Of a stretch of DNA of 64,000 nt, positions 34,319 to 47,511 are shown piece by piece. Where the stretch lies: assembly GCA_001051155.2 (NCBI GenBank), contig JYIP02000007.1, forward strand, positions 1,242,342-1,306,341. Reading direction: 5' to 3'. The position numbers and the translations under genes are program-made. Source of the stretch: Chrysoporthe austroafricana (Eukaryota; Ascomycota; Sordariomycetes; Diaporthales; Cryphonectriaceae). The notes beneath the pieces were generated by a model. That model was not told where the DNA came from. It did not search any database and worked only from the letters and a program-made list of their open reading frames with translations. Position 1 is the stretch's first letter, and every line of letters begins with the position of its first letter.

Positions 34319-35465
34319 GGTCCTCCGCCATGTCAACATGCCATCATGCGGGCAGAAGTGGATTGGGCGTTGGGCCCTGCAGCGCATTTGCCCCCCCCCC
34401 CCCGGCCCCCTCGCGTCCCGACGAGGGCATGCCAGGCCCAACCAATAAACTTTGGGCGCGAACATGACGGATGATTTCTCCCGAAGCACAGCCCAGTCCT
34501 TTTCGTGGCCCGAAGAGTTCATGAGGAGGGTGTTTCGTGGCCAAGATGCCAGTAGCCGCCGGCCTGGCACTCGGCCTGGGACTGGGACCGTGAAAAAGGC
34601 AATCAACCAGTGAGGATGGGGCCTGCTGCAGGCGCCCGCAGGCTGGTCCTGGTCCTCGGCCTCGAAGGGAGAAGTGACAGCTATGGCTGGCTGCAGGAGG
34701 CGTGGGCGTGTGCAGCTGGCAGCCTGCTTGCCACCGGTCCATCGCTCTTGGTCTGATCTCACAAAGGATCGTCCTGGGCCTACAGGTCCTCAGCATCATC
34801 ACGGGCGAGATCAGGGAGAGAATATCGCCCTTCCGCTTCTCCACCCGTGCAGTGGACGGGATGGGGTGAAAGTGCCCTACTGCCACTAAGGCTGCGGGTA
34901 GGCCAGGCACGGCCAGGGTGGCTGTGGAGCTCCCTGGGGGGCCCTTCAGGGGGGGAGCCGCAGGCCCCATCCCGCTGAGGCCCCGTTCTCCCAGAGCCTA
35001 AACTGACAACAGCTCCTCCTGCTACCGTACCCGACTCCCAGCCCGGGGCACGCACGCGCGTACGCACACAAGCGCGCAATCCTATTCCACCGTCCCGCTG
35101 GGGCCTAGACGGGCTCTGCCAACTCGAAACATCGTGTTAGCAAAAGCAGCATGCATCTCCCCCCCTCCCGACTCTCCACAGCCCGGCGTATATGCGTCCA
35201 GTGCAGCGGGCGGGACATCAGCTGTGTCATCCGTCCCCCAGCCCGCTAGCCCGGCCTACTAAGCTGGAAAGAAGCAAAGCTGACCACACGTCGGAAGGGT
35301 ACGGGGGATCAGAGACACGCATGAATTAACCCGACTGGCCCTGGGGGGCAACCAGAGGCCTGCCCTCGCACGGCAGCCTGGCGACAGGTGCAGCCATGCC
35401 CTGTGAGATCGAGACGAGACGGAGCCGGACAGACCACTGCAGGGTGGAGGCCGCATCCTTCGCCC

Positions 35466-35545
35466 GTGCAGCAGAGCAGAGCAGAGCACAGCACAGCACA
35501 GCACAGCACAGCACAGCACAGCACAGCACAGCACAGCACAGCACA
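35466..35545. repeat. Pentanucleotide microsatellite (GCACA)12 with GCAGA lead-in
   Basis: Three GCAGA units are followed by twelve perfect GCACA units (35486-35545). The 5-bp period with no stop makes it open in several frames on both strands. Confidence 0.95.
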
Positions 35546-38500
35546 TCGCAGCGAGGTGAGGCACCTCATCGGGCGGCGCCAGGGAGGGATACGCCTGCTC
35601 GTTCTCGGGCTCAGCCGGTGCAGTGCTCGCTACTGACCCACTTGCGGTGACCACGGCCTTGGTCTCGTGGAACGTCGCCCAAGATCCACAGCATCTCTGC
35701 AGCCAGCTGGTGCTGTCTAGACGCCGGGCCAGGCGTGCCCTGCGATGTGCTGCAGGGAGGGCTCGTCAGGGCAACTATTGACCGGTCCTCGCTGAGGGGG
35801 CCGGTAGAGGAAAGGCACGAAACACGACAGAAGCAATGCCATTGATACCCCGTGATATCAATGTCTTGGAGAACCCGACTCATATATATCGGAATACGAA
35901 GCAGGGCACCCCGTAGTAACACCTGTCTCCTAGGTATAGCTGCTGATGCCATAGAGAGACAAGGCTCCACGTCCTCCTCACGCCTGCACAGGAGATTCGG
36001 TGCTGCGCCCGAAGATGATCGGACGTCGCACAAGGACGAGACATCAGGCCCCCGGGGCAGTCTCTCCTGGCCATGATCAGAAGATCGCCAGGAAGAATGA
36101 CGCGAGGAGGCGAGGTGCTAGGTTCCAAAACACGCGACGAGGAGGGCATTAGACACGCTGGTTCCGAGATGTGTGCGGTCTTGGGAACCACAAGGGCAGC
36201 GTCTTGTTGTCTTGGTGTCACGTCCAGGGAGTGCCGTCCGCACTGGATACTACGCCACGAATTCTGGACAAGATTGCGCCGAGGAAAGCATTGGTGGAGA
36301 AATGCTCACTGTGGTTCGCGACGAGGGCCTTGCCGAATCGCCTCGAATCAAACCAAGACGATGCTACTGCTGTGCGCTCCGACCGTCCGGGCGGCTCTAG
36401 TTGTGGTGGTGAGCAGGGCAGGACGGCCGAAGATTTCGACGACAGGTATGGTATGGCTGATGCCCGATCAAAGGGGCCCCCCTCCCATCTCGGCAACTCT
36501 CAACCAAGGGGAAACGGGGCAAGGTCCGGTCACAGCTCGTTGACCCCCCCTGTCCCGGCCCTTTCTAAACACATCCCCCCCCCTTGGTGGACCAGGTCAA
36601 CACAAGGCTGTCTTGGGTGATTTTCCAGGAAGCATGGGTGCCTGCGTGTGCACGCGATATGCCAGTCCCGTCAGTGGCTGGTGCGACATACATCACGGAT
36701 CGATCTGCTGAGCAGTCCCGTGACGAGGCCGTGCGTGGGAAAGAAGGAAAATTTAGATTGGCACCCTTTCGGGCGACCTGCGTGAGATGGGGTCTTCAGC
36801 TGGAGGGGAGGGGACGAAGGGTGGGCAGCACTTGACCCAGACAGTGTGTCGGCCGTGGAGGGCTCATGTGCGACCCAAGCAGAAGTTCCCTAGGTGCTTC
36901 CTGGGCCTGTCTGGGGCTTCCTGTGATCATCATCCCGAACCCCCAGGGATGAGGCAGGTTGCGAGCTGGAGAAGAGCGATAGGGGCCACAGGTCGACCAC
37001 ATCCAAGGCGGTCAATCGGATATGAGCCCGATCACTGTCTGTCTAGCCAAGGGCCTCTGCCAATGATCCACTAGGGGAGACCGGGTGGGAGAGGCGCTTT
37101 CTTTGAAGAGGAATGCCACGAGTTCTCCTGGGTGGGGAGGTGGTCCGTTCAGATTGCCTGGCATTGTTTTCTTTCTTTCTTTTAAAAAATACCTACCCGC
37201 CTTGGTTCTTCCGGAACCCGTCAGTCATACGATCCCAGGGCCACGGCTCTGGCGCAAGCCATCTCTCCCCTTCTGCGTGGTTCCGCAGGAGATTTTTCTC
37301 GGGACATTTGCTTTTCTTTCTGACTGGTCTAGGGGCCGTCCCTGCCGCGCAGGGTACAGTACGCCAAGCGTCAAACAAGAGTCGGGAATGGTACACGGGA
37401 TGCCTTTACCTTTTTTTGTTGAGATGGGAGCGAGAGACTGGAATTAGCCCCGAAAGTGAATGAATCAAATCGAGAGCCCAACAAATAAGCAAGGCAGCGG
37501 GGGACCAAAAAAGACCCAAACAGCGCTCCCAGTTCAGCCCTGCGATGATGAATCCCACCCACCACGGTGACGATGAGTACCGGGGGGGCAGAACGAGGGG
37601 GGAGAGGTGGGAGAGGGCATCTCACCCATGTGGACGTCCATTCGCCCATTCAACTCATCCACTCCCCCCCAGCGGTTCACTGCGGTTTTGCTCAGCCGGT
37701 CGCAGCTTGCTCTGTTCCCCCTCTCGGGTGCCGTGCCTGGACACCATCTCCTTGCCATGTGGGAATGCGGCACATGACGGGGCCAGGGTGCGTGAGATCT
37801 GGGCGTCAAGCGATGGTGTGTAGATAGGGTCGAAGGATTGACATATATGCATGCCCGCATGTACTATTACGTCCTGGGTGGGTCCCGTGGAGATGTACTT
37901 CCTGCCTACCGCCGCCAAGGGACGGGAGAGGCACGCGTACTATGACGCTCGGCAAGACTTAGCCAAACCTCTCCCCCGTCCCCCTTGGCCTTTGAGACCC
38001 TCCTGTCCCTTTTGTTGTCCACCTGCCATGACGAACTCCTGCTACCGGCCGGGCTGTACTCTGTCCCCGAACAACGAACTACCCCGGCCCGCCTCCAGCC
38101 CTAGGGCGAACGAACGGCATGGAAACTCGTCGCACTATCTCGCTTTGGGACTGGAGAGCTGAAACTACAGTCCACCACACCCCCCTCCTCCGCACCAGGG
38201 AAAGAGACAGAGAGACACAATATGTGCTGCTGATATCACGAGGCGGGGCCGTGGTTGGCTTTGGGGGCTGGCGTGAGGAGAAAAATGGGTCGGTCCACCT
38301 CGCTGGGGATGTTTGACAATGCGTACGAAAGCGAGCTGCCTTGGGATGCATTCAGCGCGCAGGTGTACGTGCGAAGAGAGAGGCAGAGTCAGCACAATAA
38401 GCTTTGCCCATCGAGCGAGGCATACTCCATTAAATTCAAATCTCTGAACATGGCGCGAGCCCAATCGGCTCCCATTCCCTGGTCCCCGGCTCTCTTATGC

Positions 38501-39174
38501 CGTACGGAAAAATCATAATGCCGATAGTTCAGGAAATCAACTCCAGAGCTCTTTCCATGAGGCCCGTCCAGAAGAAGAAAAAAGGAAACCAAAAATCCGT
38601 AACCTCCCTTTTCCCCGATGCCTAGGTATAATATATGCTGTACAATGGCCGCCGCGGCCTTCCTTCGTGATGGAAAAACAAGATATAGGGAAACATGAGA
38701 GAAATCCGGAGCTCTCTTTTTTTGTGTTTTTTGCGGGCTTCGCCCATAGAGCTCATGACGACCAGAGAATTCTTTCGACACTGGCATGCCCCCCTTTTGT
38801 CCTTTCTGTGCCAAGCCCAGGATCCCGTGCGCACGCAGTAACAACGCCGTGAGAAAGGGAAAAAATATGTCGAAATCGTTGAAATAACAAGACTCAAGAA
38901 TCGTTTTGACGGCTTGAGAAGCTGCCTCACCGCTCTTGAGGCTCGTCTCCTCAAGCCGTCCGTAGTCGTAACAGTAGTCCGCAGCAGCTCCGCCTGCCGT
39001 CCGCCGCGACAGAGACATGTAGTCTTCTCGAGACCAGTCAATACTGCCGAGTGATCGTACCTCCAGAGAGCGGAGGTTCGTCGGCGTTGAGTCGACCGTA
39101 ACGTAGAAGGTGCAACCGATGCTTGTCGGTATCGTGGCCTAAGCTCAGGCACAAGTTCCTCAGGCCTACACCAC

Positions 39175-40651
39175 CTATCTCCTCACATCAACAGGCGAGG
39201 ACGATCCGCTGTTGACGCCCTGGGTACCGGCCGAAGCGGGGCTCCCTTCCTTCTTGACCTTGTCGTCCTTCTCGCCGCAGCATTTCACCAACTTGTGCCT
39301 CTGAAAATCGGACAGTTAGCACGAAGGAAGGTCAGAGGGTATAAGAGAAGACCCAAACAGTCTCTTTCCAGGCCCGGACCGAAATTAATAGGAAAAAAAA
39401 AGAGAATAAAACAAAACAATACGCACCTTCAACGCATCCTTCCTCGAGAAGGCCTTGTCACAGCCATCGCACGGATACGGCTTCACAGCCCAGTGTATCC
39501 TCTTGTGTCTCTTGAGGTCGTGATTCCTCGTAAATGCTGTCGGGCACTGGTCGCACTGGTGTGGCTTCTCGGGCGTCCTCTGCTGCGTCTGGTACACCAG
39601 GCCCCCGAAGGGACCACCGTACGTGCTCTGCGGGTAGTGCGACACCAGGGCCATGGGCCCGCCCGGGTTGCCCAGGTTGTGCATGTACTGCGGGGGCGGC
39701 GGTTGATGCTGGTGATGGTGGTGGTGATGGTGGTGGCTCGCCGGCGCGTAGTCGGAGAGGCGTCCTGGCCCCGAGGGAGGGGGCGGTCCGCCGGTTGAGC
39801 TGCCCAGCGGCGAGATAGGCGCCGCGAGCGCGGGACGGGACGAGCCAACCGTGCTCATGGGGAGCATGGAGGAGATCCCCGGGACGAAGGCGGACATGGT
39901 GCTGGCTGGTGCCGGGAAGGAGGACGAGCGGCTGAGCGGAGGGGTGGGCCTGGAAGAATACGGCGTCGAGTTCCCTCGGAACGGCGGCAGGATCCCATTG
40001 CTGCTGCCGCTGGGAGCGCTCTGGTCGATGGACAGGTGCGACATGGTCGTCGCAGGCGAGGAGTGGAACGAGGTGTGCGTGTCAGCTGGGGTCGTCGCTG
40101 TGATCGGAGACAGGTTGTTCGCCATCGTCGTGGACATCGAGTGCATGCTGTGCTGGAAGTAAGGCCCCGGGTTCAGGCCTCCTGGCGTCCTGTTGCCGCC
40201 GTATTGTTGTTGCGGCGAGCGACTGGAGGACCAGGGATCGTTATTTGTCCAGGTGTACCCGGCACTCCCAGCGTGTGATTCAGGAGAAGACCCCCCGTTC
40301 AAGGCGAGAGGTGATGTCTGCAGGTGCACGCCCGCGCTTTCTGACACCGATCGTCCTGTTGCTGAAGGTCAGTCTACACCGTTCCCGCTGGGTGGCCTTC
40401 CTCGGAAGGGGAGAGAAAGAAACAAGCGACGAACTGTTGCTGCTGGAGGCGCCCTCGGGCGGAAACAACGAAGCAGTGGTAGTAGTAACTGGGGTTGGGG
40501 AAGGTTTGTTCGTACTGGGAATTTCTGCGGCCTGGTACTGTGACTGTGATGGAAGATTCGAGTACGACGGTATCATTAGATGTCTGCCGGTCGACGGCGA
40601 GTGCGGTCTCGGGCCTGGACCTTGGCCCAGGTGTTCGGGGTGGTTATCCAT
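39175..40651 (-). CDS. C2H2 zinc-finger transcription factor, probably FlbC-like
   Basis: A nuclear regulator with two adjacent C-terminal zinc fingers. Three exons on the minus strand: 40651-40435, 40361-39427 and 39300-39175; introns of 73 nt (GTTCGT...TTCAG) and 126 nt (GTGCGT...TTCAG). The product is 425 residues. Finger 1 (residues 342-362) is CDQCPTAFTRNHDLKRHKRI followed by H; finger 2 begins CDGCDKAFSRKDALK at residue 370 and is completed after the intron as RHKLVKCCG, so its last ligand is Cys, not His (C2HC). The linker WAVKPYP and this finger pair resemble Aspergillus FlbC, a conidiation activator; I recall that similarity and have not tested it. The rest is S/P/G/Q-rich with an eight-His tract. 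The ATG at 40651 has a better context than the in-frame ATG at 40705. Confidence 0.82.
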
Positions 40652-43496
40652 TACGGAGGATAGGAAATGAGGAAACGTGCTGCTAAGTGCCTGGACGACG
40701 ACCATGAGCAGGGAGGGTCTGTAGGGTGCGGTGAATCTGTCTTCTCTGGGGCGTCACTGAGGCGAGGGTCGAGTGCTCCTGCGGTGGTCTCTCTGCTGGT
40801 CCCTTCGACTACACCCTCGTGCTCTTCGCGTGTTGCGTTCTAGGGATCGTGTAATATGGACGGCGTAGCTGTTGGTTTCGAGAATTATGGGTGCCTGGAC
40901 AGTGACGATGGCCAGCACTTCCGAGAGACGCAGGCCAGCCAGTGAATACTGGTCGTACGCTCGTCAGGAATGGGAGGGAGTATATGATGTCCTCTTGGTG
41001 GTGGTCCCCAGCGGTTGGATCAGGTAGTCATGCGAGGTGACTGCACGAGAGGTTGAGGTCGCTTCTGCCCGGGAGGTGCCGCCTTTCACTCTTCTTTTGT
41101 AAACCAGATGGAGAGGTCTATGCCCCTGTAGGAGGAGTCCGGGCTGTTTGAGCTGGTAGGATACGCGAAGGGCAGAGAAGGAGGGTGGGGGACCGGGGTG
41201 GTCTTGTAATCGCCCGGCCTTGTCGCACTGGGGAGTTGCTGGGGGGGTGTGGCTGCAATGCCCCTAGGACCAGGTTCAAGGGCCAGATATTTTTGGCCGG
41301 GGGTTGGATCTTTCGCTGTAAGTCCAGCCTCCGCTTGTCAAATAGCCTCAGACAGGCGAAAATGAAATGTAACAGGCGACACGAAGGCAGAGGTTATCTA
41401 GCTGCCGGAGGCCAGCGTCGCGACGAAAGGAAAGGCTCTCGTACTATACAGGAGAAGGGAACGATGGGAGCGTGCTGAACAGAGGTTCGGGTCTCAGGAG
41501 CACGAGGACGGTTGAAGACTTCCAAAACGCCGGGTCGCTACGAACACGCGGGATAAACGGTGGTCTTTCTATCTCTCCGCCTCGTCCTGGCTGTGGTTTT
41601 GCCTTTCTTCGCTAGTCCGAGAAGAAAGCGGCTGCCTTGCTCTCCGCAAGTACTAGTAGGGGCTGAAAGGAATAGACAGGCTGTCCCAAGGCAGGGTACC
41701 CAGGACGAGAGAAAATAGGCGGCCCAGGGCAGCATGGACAGATACCCTGGGAATGTTAGCGTTCACGAGGGGTCCCCGGGTTGGATGTCTGACTGTGGCG
41801 CTCCTGGGTGCTAAAGCGTCCTCTGACGGGGGGTGTGGGCAGCTCATTGCTTTTCCTCCCGTCCATGGGGGCGGTACCGTCAGCTCGCCGAAAGCGCAGT
41901 TTTACCCATTTGGCATGCATACTGTGAATAGAACATGCCAAACTCACAGGAATATCGAGAGAAGCCCCCGGGAATTAGTCCCTAGAGAAGGCAGAAGATT
42001 TAGGGGCCGCGCGTGAGACAGGAGGCGGACTAGCAGTGGCTCCTCTGTGAGCTCAGATGGAGATGCCCTGGACCGGACTAGAGGGGACAGACAAGCGCAA
42101 GAGCGGTGCCACAGGCTTCATACAGCAAAGACGGTGGGACGACCTGCCGGCCAGTCGAGTTATCTCTATCAGAACGCAACAAGATCTACGTGTGCACTGT
42201 CGAGGGGGAGAAGGAGGGCGGAAACTAGAACGGGGACCGCTATACATCGAAGGGTGCTGGGTGGTGCAGAGGGCACAACTGGGTGTATAAACTCGTGTCG
42301 GTAGGGACTCCGAACTTGTCTCATGATCTGCCCAAGGATAGGAGAGGCTCCAAGAGCAATGGCCCAGACTAGGGACTGGGCACGGAGTGTGCCGTAGTAG
42401 GGCCGCTGACCGTGAGCGCCCCTGAAGCTTCGGCGAGGCTTGGAGGCCGGCTGCTAGGACACTCTCCACCGCGCAGGGGGCTGGAGAGATAGAGGTAGTA
42501 GGTGTGGAGGTGCCATAGTACGATGCAGATAGGAGTGTCTGATGGTCGGAGGCCAGCGATGATCGGAGACGGAACCTGCCATTTCATCGACAGGAGATAG
42601 ATGTAAGTAGATGGGATGGCGTGCTGCAGTGCAGAGGGCCCTGGCCGGTCTTTTCTGGGCCCAGACGGAGCCGGCACGATGACGGCTCCTTGGGCAGGGA
42701 AAGGGACGGGCCCCCGTCAAGAGAAAAGGGGACGCAAGTCCCAGCAGCTCGGGGCGCTAGTCTAAGTAGGTAAAAGCACAAGCTACGACTGAGCATGTGG
42801 TGTCTGGCAGGGCCCAGACGAGGCGAGGGACCCTGGAGTGCCATTCCGCTCTCACATTGCATGCCAGGGATTGGCAAGTCAGGAGGCATGGGCACCAGGT
42901 GCCCACCAAGAATCCCCAGGGTTCATGAAGACGGCAGACTCCAGCAATCCCTGATTGATCTTAGGTTCCCTTGATGTCTGCACTAGGCAACAGGGGACAA
43001 AGGCAGTACGCTTCACGGGATACCCAGGACAGCAACCTACTACCTCCACGGTCTCCCGCAGTCCAGACCAAGGCGGGAGAGGACAAGTTCGGGGAAGCTC
43101 TGTGAGCCTCACCACGAGTCTCAGGCCCACATCGCCAGGACAGACGAGATTTGGGCAAGACAGAACACGAGAGAGAACTGAAGGGACCCTAAGAGGAAAT
43201 ATGAAAGGTGCTCAGATATCCCACAGATGAGATGAACTCACTCACCACTGCCCAGGCGGGCTAGTCCACATCCCAAGCGGGCGGCCTGAATCCTGGTCTC
43301 ATTTAATCGAACACGCACGCTAAAGGGTCCGGGACGAAGTTCGGGGCTCGGGGCCTGCAGCCACGCCGCATGCCCGAAGCTCAGCAAGTACCGTACTTTT
43401 CCAGAAAATACACTCTCGAAGGATTCGTTCATGCGTTCTGGTCGTGTTGGAGGGGAACCCGGGACGGCGATGGAGCGCTTCGAGCGGGCAGTGCTG

Positions 43497-43500
<4 letters not shown>

Positions 43501-43532
<32 letters not shown>
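43501..43532. repeat. Dinucleotide microsatellite (CA)16
   Basis: Perfect CA repeat of 32 nt. Confidence 0.97.
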
Positions 43533-43535
<3 letters not shown>

Positions 43536-44682
43536 GCACCCCCAGTCTATTGGACGAATGAGAGAAGACGAGATCGTGATTGCTGGCCGGGCGCAAGTGG
43601 AGATGCTGCGGCTCCAAATTCACAATCGTAGAGGTCTTTTGCCCGCAGGACCGGCCTCCTAAGTGCGGGCTCTGCCGGACCTTTCGACAAAAATGTATGG
43701 ATTGCCGGACGGAGAATGACGAGAGTCATGGACGACGATCGACCTCGGGTGATTTCGTGCGCCACGTTGCGGTTGGCGAAAGATCGCGTCCAGGAGAAGT
43801 GCACGGCCTGAACCGCAGGTGGCATGAGACGAGGCTTAGAGGCTGCATGCAAGGTCGATTAGGTTGAAAGCTTAATCCACCGGTTCCTTCGAGCCAGGCC
43901 GGCCGTCGGACAGCATCTCAGAGTCTACTGTCTGAATGAGACGTGCTCGGACAGGGGGCGAAATTCCGGCTCCTTACGGAGTAGCTGATGGCCCGCTTGC
44001 CTGCAATCGAGTTAGTGCAATCAGCGACCAGGCTCCTTACTTACTCTCGGAAAGGCAACAAGAGTCTCACGCTTTGTTGAAGTCCGAGATTTGGCTTAGT
44101 GAGACCACCCCCGGTAACACGGGTGCAGACCCCCAAGGCCCTGGGGTTGGCATACGAAATGGGCAGGACAGCAATGCCAAGGCCCCAGGTCGTGCCGATT
44201 GTTGGTCGGCATGTCGAGATGAGCGCCCTGAGCTGCGCTGCGAGCATCATGTGTAGCTGAGCTGATGCTATGCGCATCACATCATCGTTGGGTCGGCCGG
44301 TTCGGGTGAGCGTCCCAAGCAGGAAGGAGGTGCAGTTCCTTTTCAATCTGGTTCATCTGATGGGGTGGGCCCAAGAAGAGCCTCATCTCAAGCCAGCGCC
44401 GAATCCATGGGCCAGATCGAGAGGCCCGTATCGACAAGAGACCGGCAGCGGCAGTGGCTTTCTTGGAGGAGCGCCTCGAAGCATGTTCGGGCAACGCCTT
44501 GAAGCGGGACCCAAGGCGCCGGGTCCGGGAGACATGGCCTGATGAGCGATCCAGGCACGCCAGGGTCTGGGGCGATAGCGACAGCCTAGGAGAGCGAGCG
44601 CCAGTGACCAGGCCCAGGCCAGCGTCCCAGCGTACCGGCAGGATGGCTCTGGCGCCGCGCCAGCGGCGGGATGACCTGGTGG

Positions 44683-44760
44683 GGTTCTGGCTCCGGCTCT
44701 GGCTGTGGCTCTGGGCTCTGGCCTCTGGGCTCTGGCCTCTGGGCTCTGGCCTCTGGCCTC
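44683..44760. repeat. CTGGCTCT-type minisatellite
   Basis: Imperfect array based on CTCTGGCCTCTGGG (14 bp) with CTCTGG sub-units. Confidence 0.85.
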
Positions 44761-46114
44761 AACCTGTTGCTGTCATTTGACGTAGTGCGACTGATCGCCG
44801 TGCAGTGACCCGTCTCCGCCCCCGTGCCGACGACATCAGCCTTGCAAGCCTGTCTGGGCTCGCGGGGCTGGGTGTGCGCTGTTCCTGGTGCGAAGCGTCA
44901 CGACAGTGGCAGCCCATGCCGTGCGAGATGTGCTGGGCTGAAGGGAGAGCGCGGTTGATGGTCAGCGGTGGAGTGGGGCTGCGAGGATGCATTCCGCAGT
45001 CCCGATCGCGTGCGTTCCGCACCGCAGTCCTGAGCCTTGTGCGACGACGAGAGTCGTTCACGAGCCAACCGAAAGGTCCTGCCTTCAGGTATGGGTGCAA
45101 GATGAGGGCGGACACAATCCCCATGTGGAATCGTGCGTGTCGAGTTGTTAGCTGAAAGACTAGCCTCCTGGCATGCAGGCGGACCAGACCAGACCCAGGC
45201 TCGCACTCATTCACGCACAGCACGGCAAGTACGGTGCCAGTAGACGCAAAATAGATTAGGCAATTAACGGCAAGGGACTGCCCTGCATGTGGGCCTGTCC
45301 TCGAGATGGGCCAATGGTTCCCCCAAGGTCGCAGCGGCGCCAGCTGTGGTACTACGGTACGCAGCAGTACCACCACAGCACTCATGGCGCGGAGCCGATC
45401 GACGGACGAGGGCGGGTCCAGCAGCCAGGAGCGCCAGCACGGAGCACCCTGCAGCAAGCCCCGCTGCAGCTGCAGGCATCAGACAGACGTGCACGAGATG
45501 AGACGGAAAACCTCGCAGGCGCCCGGCCTCGTGAGCGGGGCTGAAGAATCGAGAGACTCGGGGTCGAGACCTCGCGGGAGGGTCGCGGGAGGCGACAGTG
45601 GCGAGGGTGGAGAGGGTCGACAGGTCCGGGAGGATGTCGTGCTGTGGTGCGGGCGGCGAGAGGGCAGAAGCAGAGCTGCTGCTGAGGTTCCCATGAAGCA
45701 CGAGCCGAGATCCGGGAAGGAGAGGTCAGCCTTGTTTCGAAAGATGTGATCATCGACCCCCTGTCGACGAACAGGACAGGTTGGGAATGGATGGAGGGAT
45801 CGATGGATGAGTGGACGGACGGGTAGTGGAGGGATGGCAGGAATCGGAATGACGCTGCCGAGTCTGAGGATCAACAGGTCCGCACAAGCCCCCCTCGAAA
45901 GTGTCTGCTCGCTAGGACTGGCGACGGCGGCGGCGACGACGACGACGAGAGGGAGGAGAGAGGGGCGATGGGGAAACAGTCTGGGTCGCGAGGTCCCCCA
46001 GGCTGTCAAAACTGTCAACCACAAGCCACCTTGGGCGCGTGGAGGTCACCTCAGATCTGGGAAGGAAGGATAGGGGGAGATGTGGCTTGAACTCAAAAAT
46101 TCGTCTGCTGGAGC

Positions 46115-46160
46115 CTGGGCCAGGCTGGGCTGGCCCGGGCTGGGCTGGGCCGTGCCATAG
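46115..46160. repeat. GGGCT pentamer array
   Basis: Imperfect CTGGG/GGGCT repeats interrupted by CCCGG. Confidence 0.75.
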
Positions 46161-46176
46161 CACCGTGCAGTACCAT

Positions 46177-46283
46177 GGCACGCCTGGGTACAGTACATAC
46201 TACTACTCAGTATGTACGGTAGCAGCAGCCCAGTGCTGTGCATAGGACTCTGCACTGGCATGCCTGGGTAGCAGCAGCCCAGT
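46177..46283. repeat. Pair of spaced direct repeats
   Basis: GGCACGCCTGGGTA (46177-46190) recurs as GGCATGCCTGGGTA (46257-46270), and GGTAGCAGCAGCCCAGT occurs at 46218-46234 and again at 46267-46283. The region between is rich in GTAC and TACT motifs. Confidence 0.8.
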
Positions 46284-47475
46284 AGGGATGGAAAGTCTAC
46301 CCGGGGAGTGGATATCAGGCTCGTCTTGCCCCACGAAAAGCCACAACCGATCCTGCCCCAGTGGCCCGAAGCGGTACATCGTACTATTACTATATACCGA
46401 GTACTATCGCTGCTACTATAGCGTGTATGTACATACCAAGGTGGTACTGTGGCACGTACGGATGGCACAGGCGGCGTACACGGGCCAAACCCTAGTTGCG
46501 CCTTCCCGTTCGGTTCCAGAGGCTCCCCTCCCCCACGATGCACCCTCAGCAGTCAGTCGGTCAGTCAGCTGGCCGGTCAGTAGGTCGGCTCAGCCTGCAC
46601 TGCACCGCACTGCACCGCACCGCACCGTATCAATCTCAGACCCAGCATGTCCTGCGATCCACATCAGACTGCAAGTACTCAGTATAGCCTGACATCACGC
46701 TCCTCTCCCGGCCGCTCCTCACTCATCGCCCCCTTTGCAATCTGACTATTGAGCCCGGGAGATTTCGAAGTGGACCTGGCCAGCTGCATCTGGCTAACCC
46801 AGGCGAATACGCTCGGCTCTCGAGGCCTCATTTTGGGACCTAGCGTATCAGCTGCACGCCTGGCCGTGGCCCGTGTCCATCGACGGGCCCATCCATCCAT
46901 CCCATCCCATCACGGCCCTCGCCTCGCCATCCGAGCTCGACACTCGGCACCGATGAGCGATCACGACGCGGCCTGCCAGAGGCACCGCGGGCAGCGTCGA
47001 CAGCATCGAGGGTGCTGACCCGCCCTCCGCGACACGGCCTGAGGTGAGCAGAGGTCAGACCAGGAGGGATTCTCGTAAATACAGCGGTCCACCCGCCCCG
47101 TTGTCTGTTTTGTCATCATCTTCACTATTGTGTTTCGTACTTGCTTACACGATCATCCTCACACATCCAGTCCGCCGTGCTTATGAGCAGGGCGCCGCGT
47201 ATATTCGGGCACTCGCTTCCCGCAGGACGAGGCAGATCCCACCAAGAAGCATTTGGGGGAAGGGGGGAGTGTGACGACAGGATGCCTCCGGGTGCTCGGT
47301 ATTCGCAGTGCGGTCGCCGGCGATGAACGAGAATGGGACTTGGAAGCCTATCCCGAGAGACCACCTCTCGACAACGCTCCGCCCCGCCCCTCCCCTCCCC
47401 TCTCTCCCCGCCCCATCCACGATCCACGACCCCCAGAGACGATCTGACCCAGCCACGAGGGCAACCCCCCCCTAA

Positions 47476-47511
47476 CACCTGGCACCTGGCACCTGGCACC
47501 TGGCACCTGGC
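47476..47511. repeat. Heptamer tandem repeat (ACCTGGC)5
   Basis: Five perfect 7-bp units. Confidence 0.95.

Larger units (their letters stand above)
33480..39174. other. Gene-poor GC-rich region, part 2
   Basis: GC-rich with frequent C or G runs (for example 34391-34402) and tandem repeats at 34281-34318 and 35466-35545. Overlapping frames on both strands up to 228 codons are low-complexity. The end nearest 39175 is the 3' side of the zinc-finger gene. No gene supported. Confidence 0.45.

Noticed and set aside
35466..35545. Regular repeat array considered as CRISPR
   Set aside because: Unit is 5 bp with no spacers, eukaryotic genome; it is a microsatellite.
44759..45457. 232-codon minus-strand open frame
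   Set aside because: R/L/S/P-biased, overlaps plus-strand frames and minisatellite 44683-44760, no recognisable domain.
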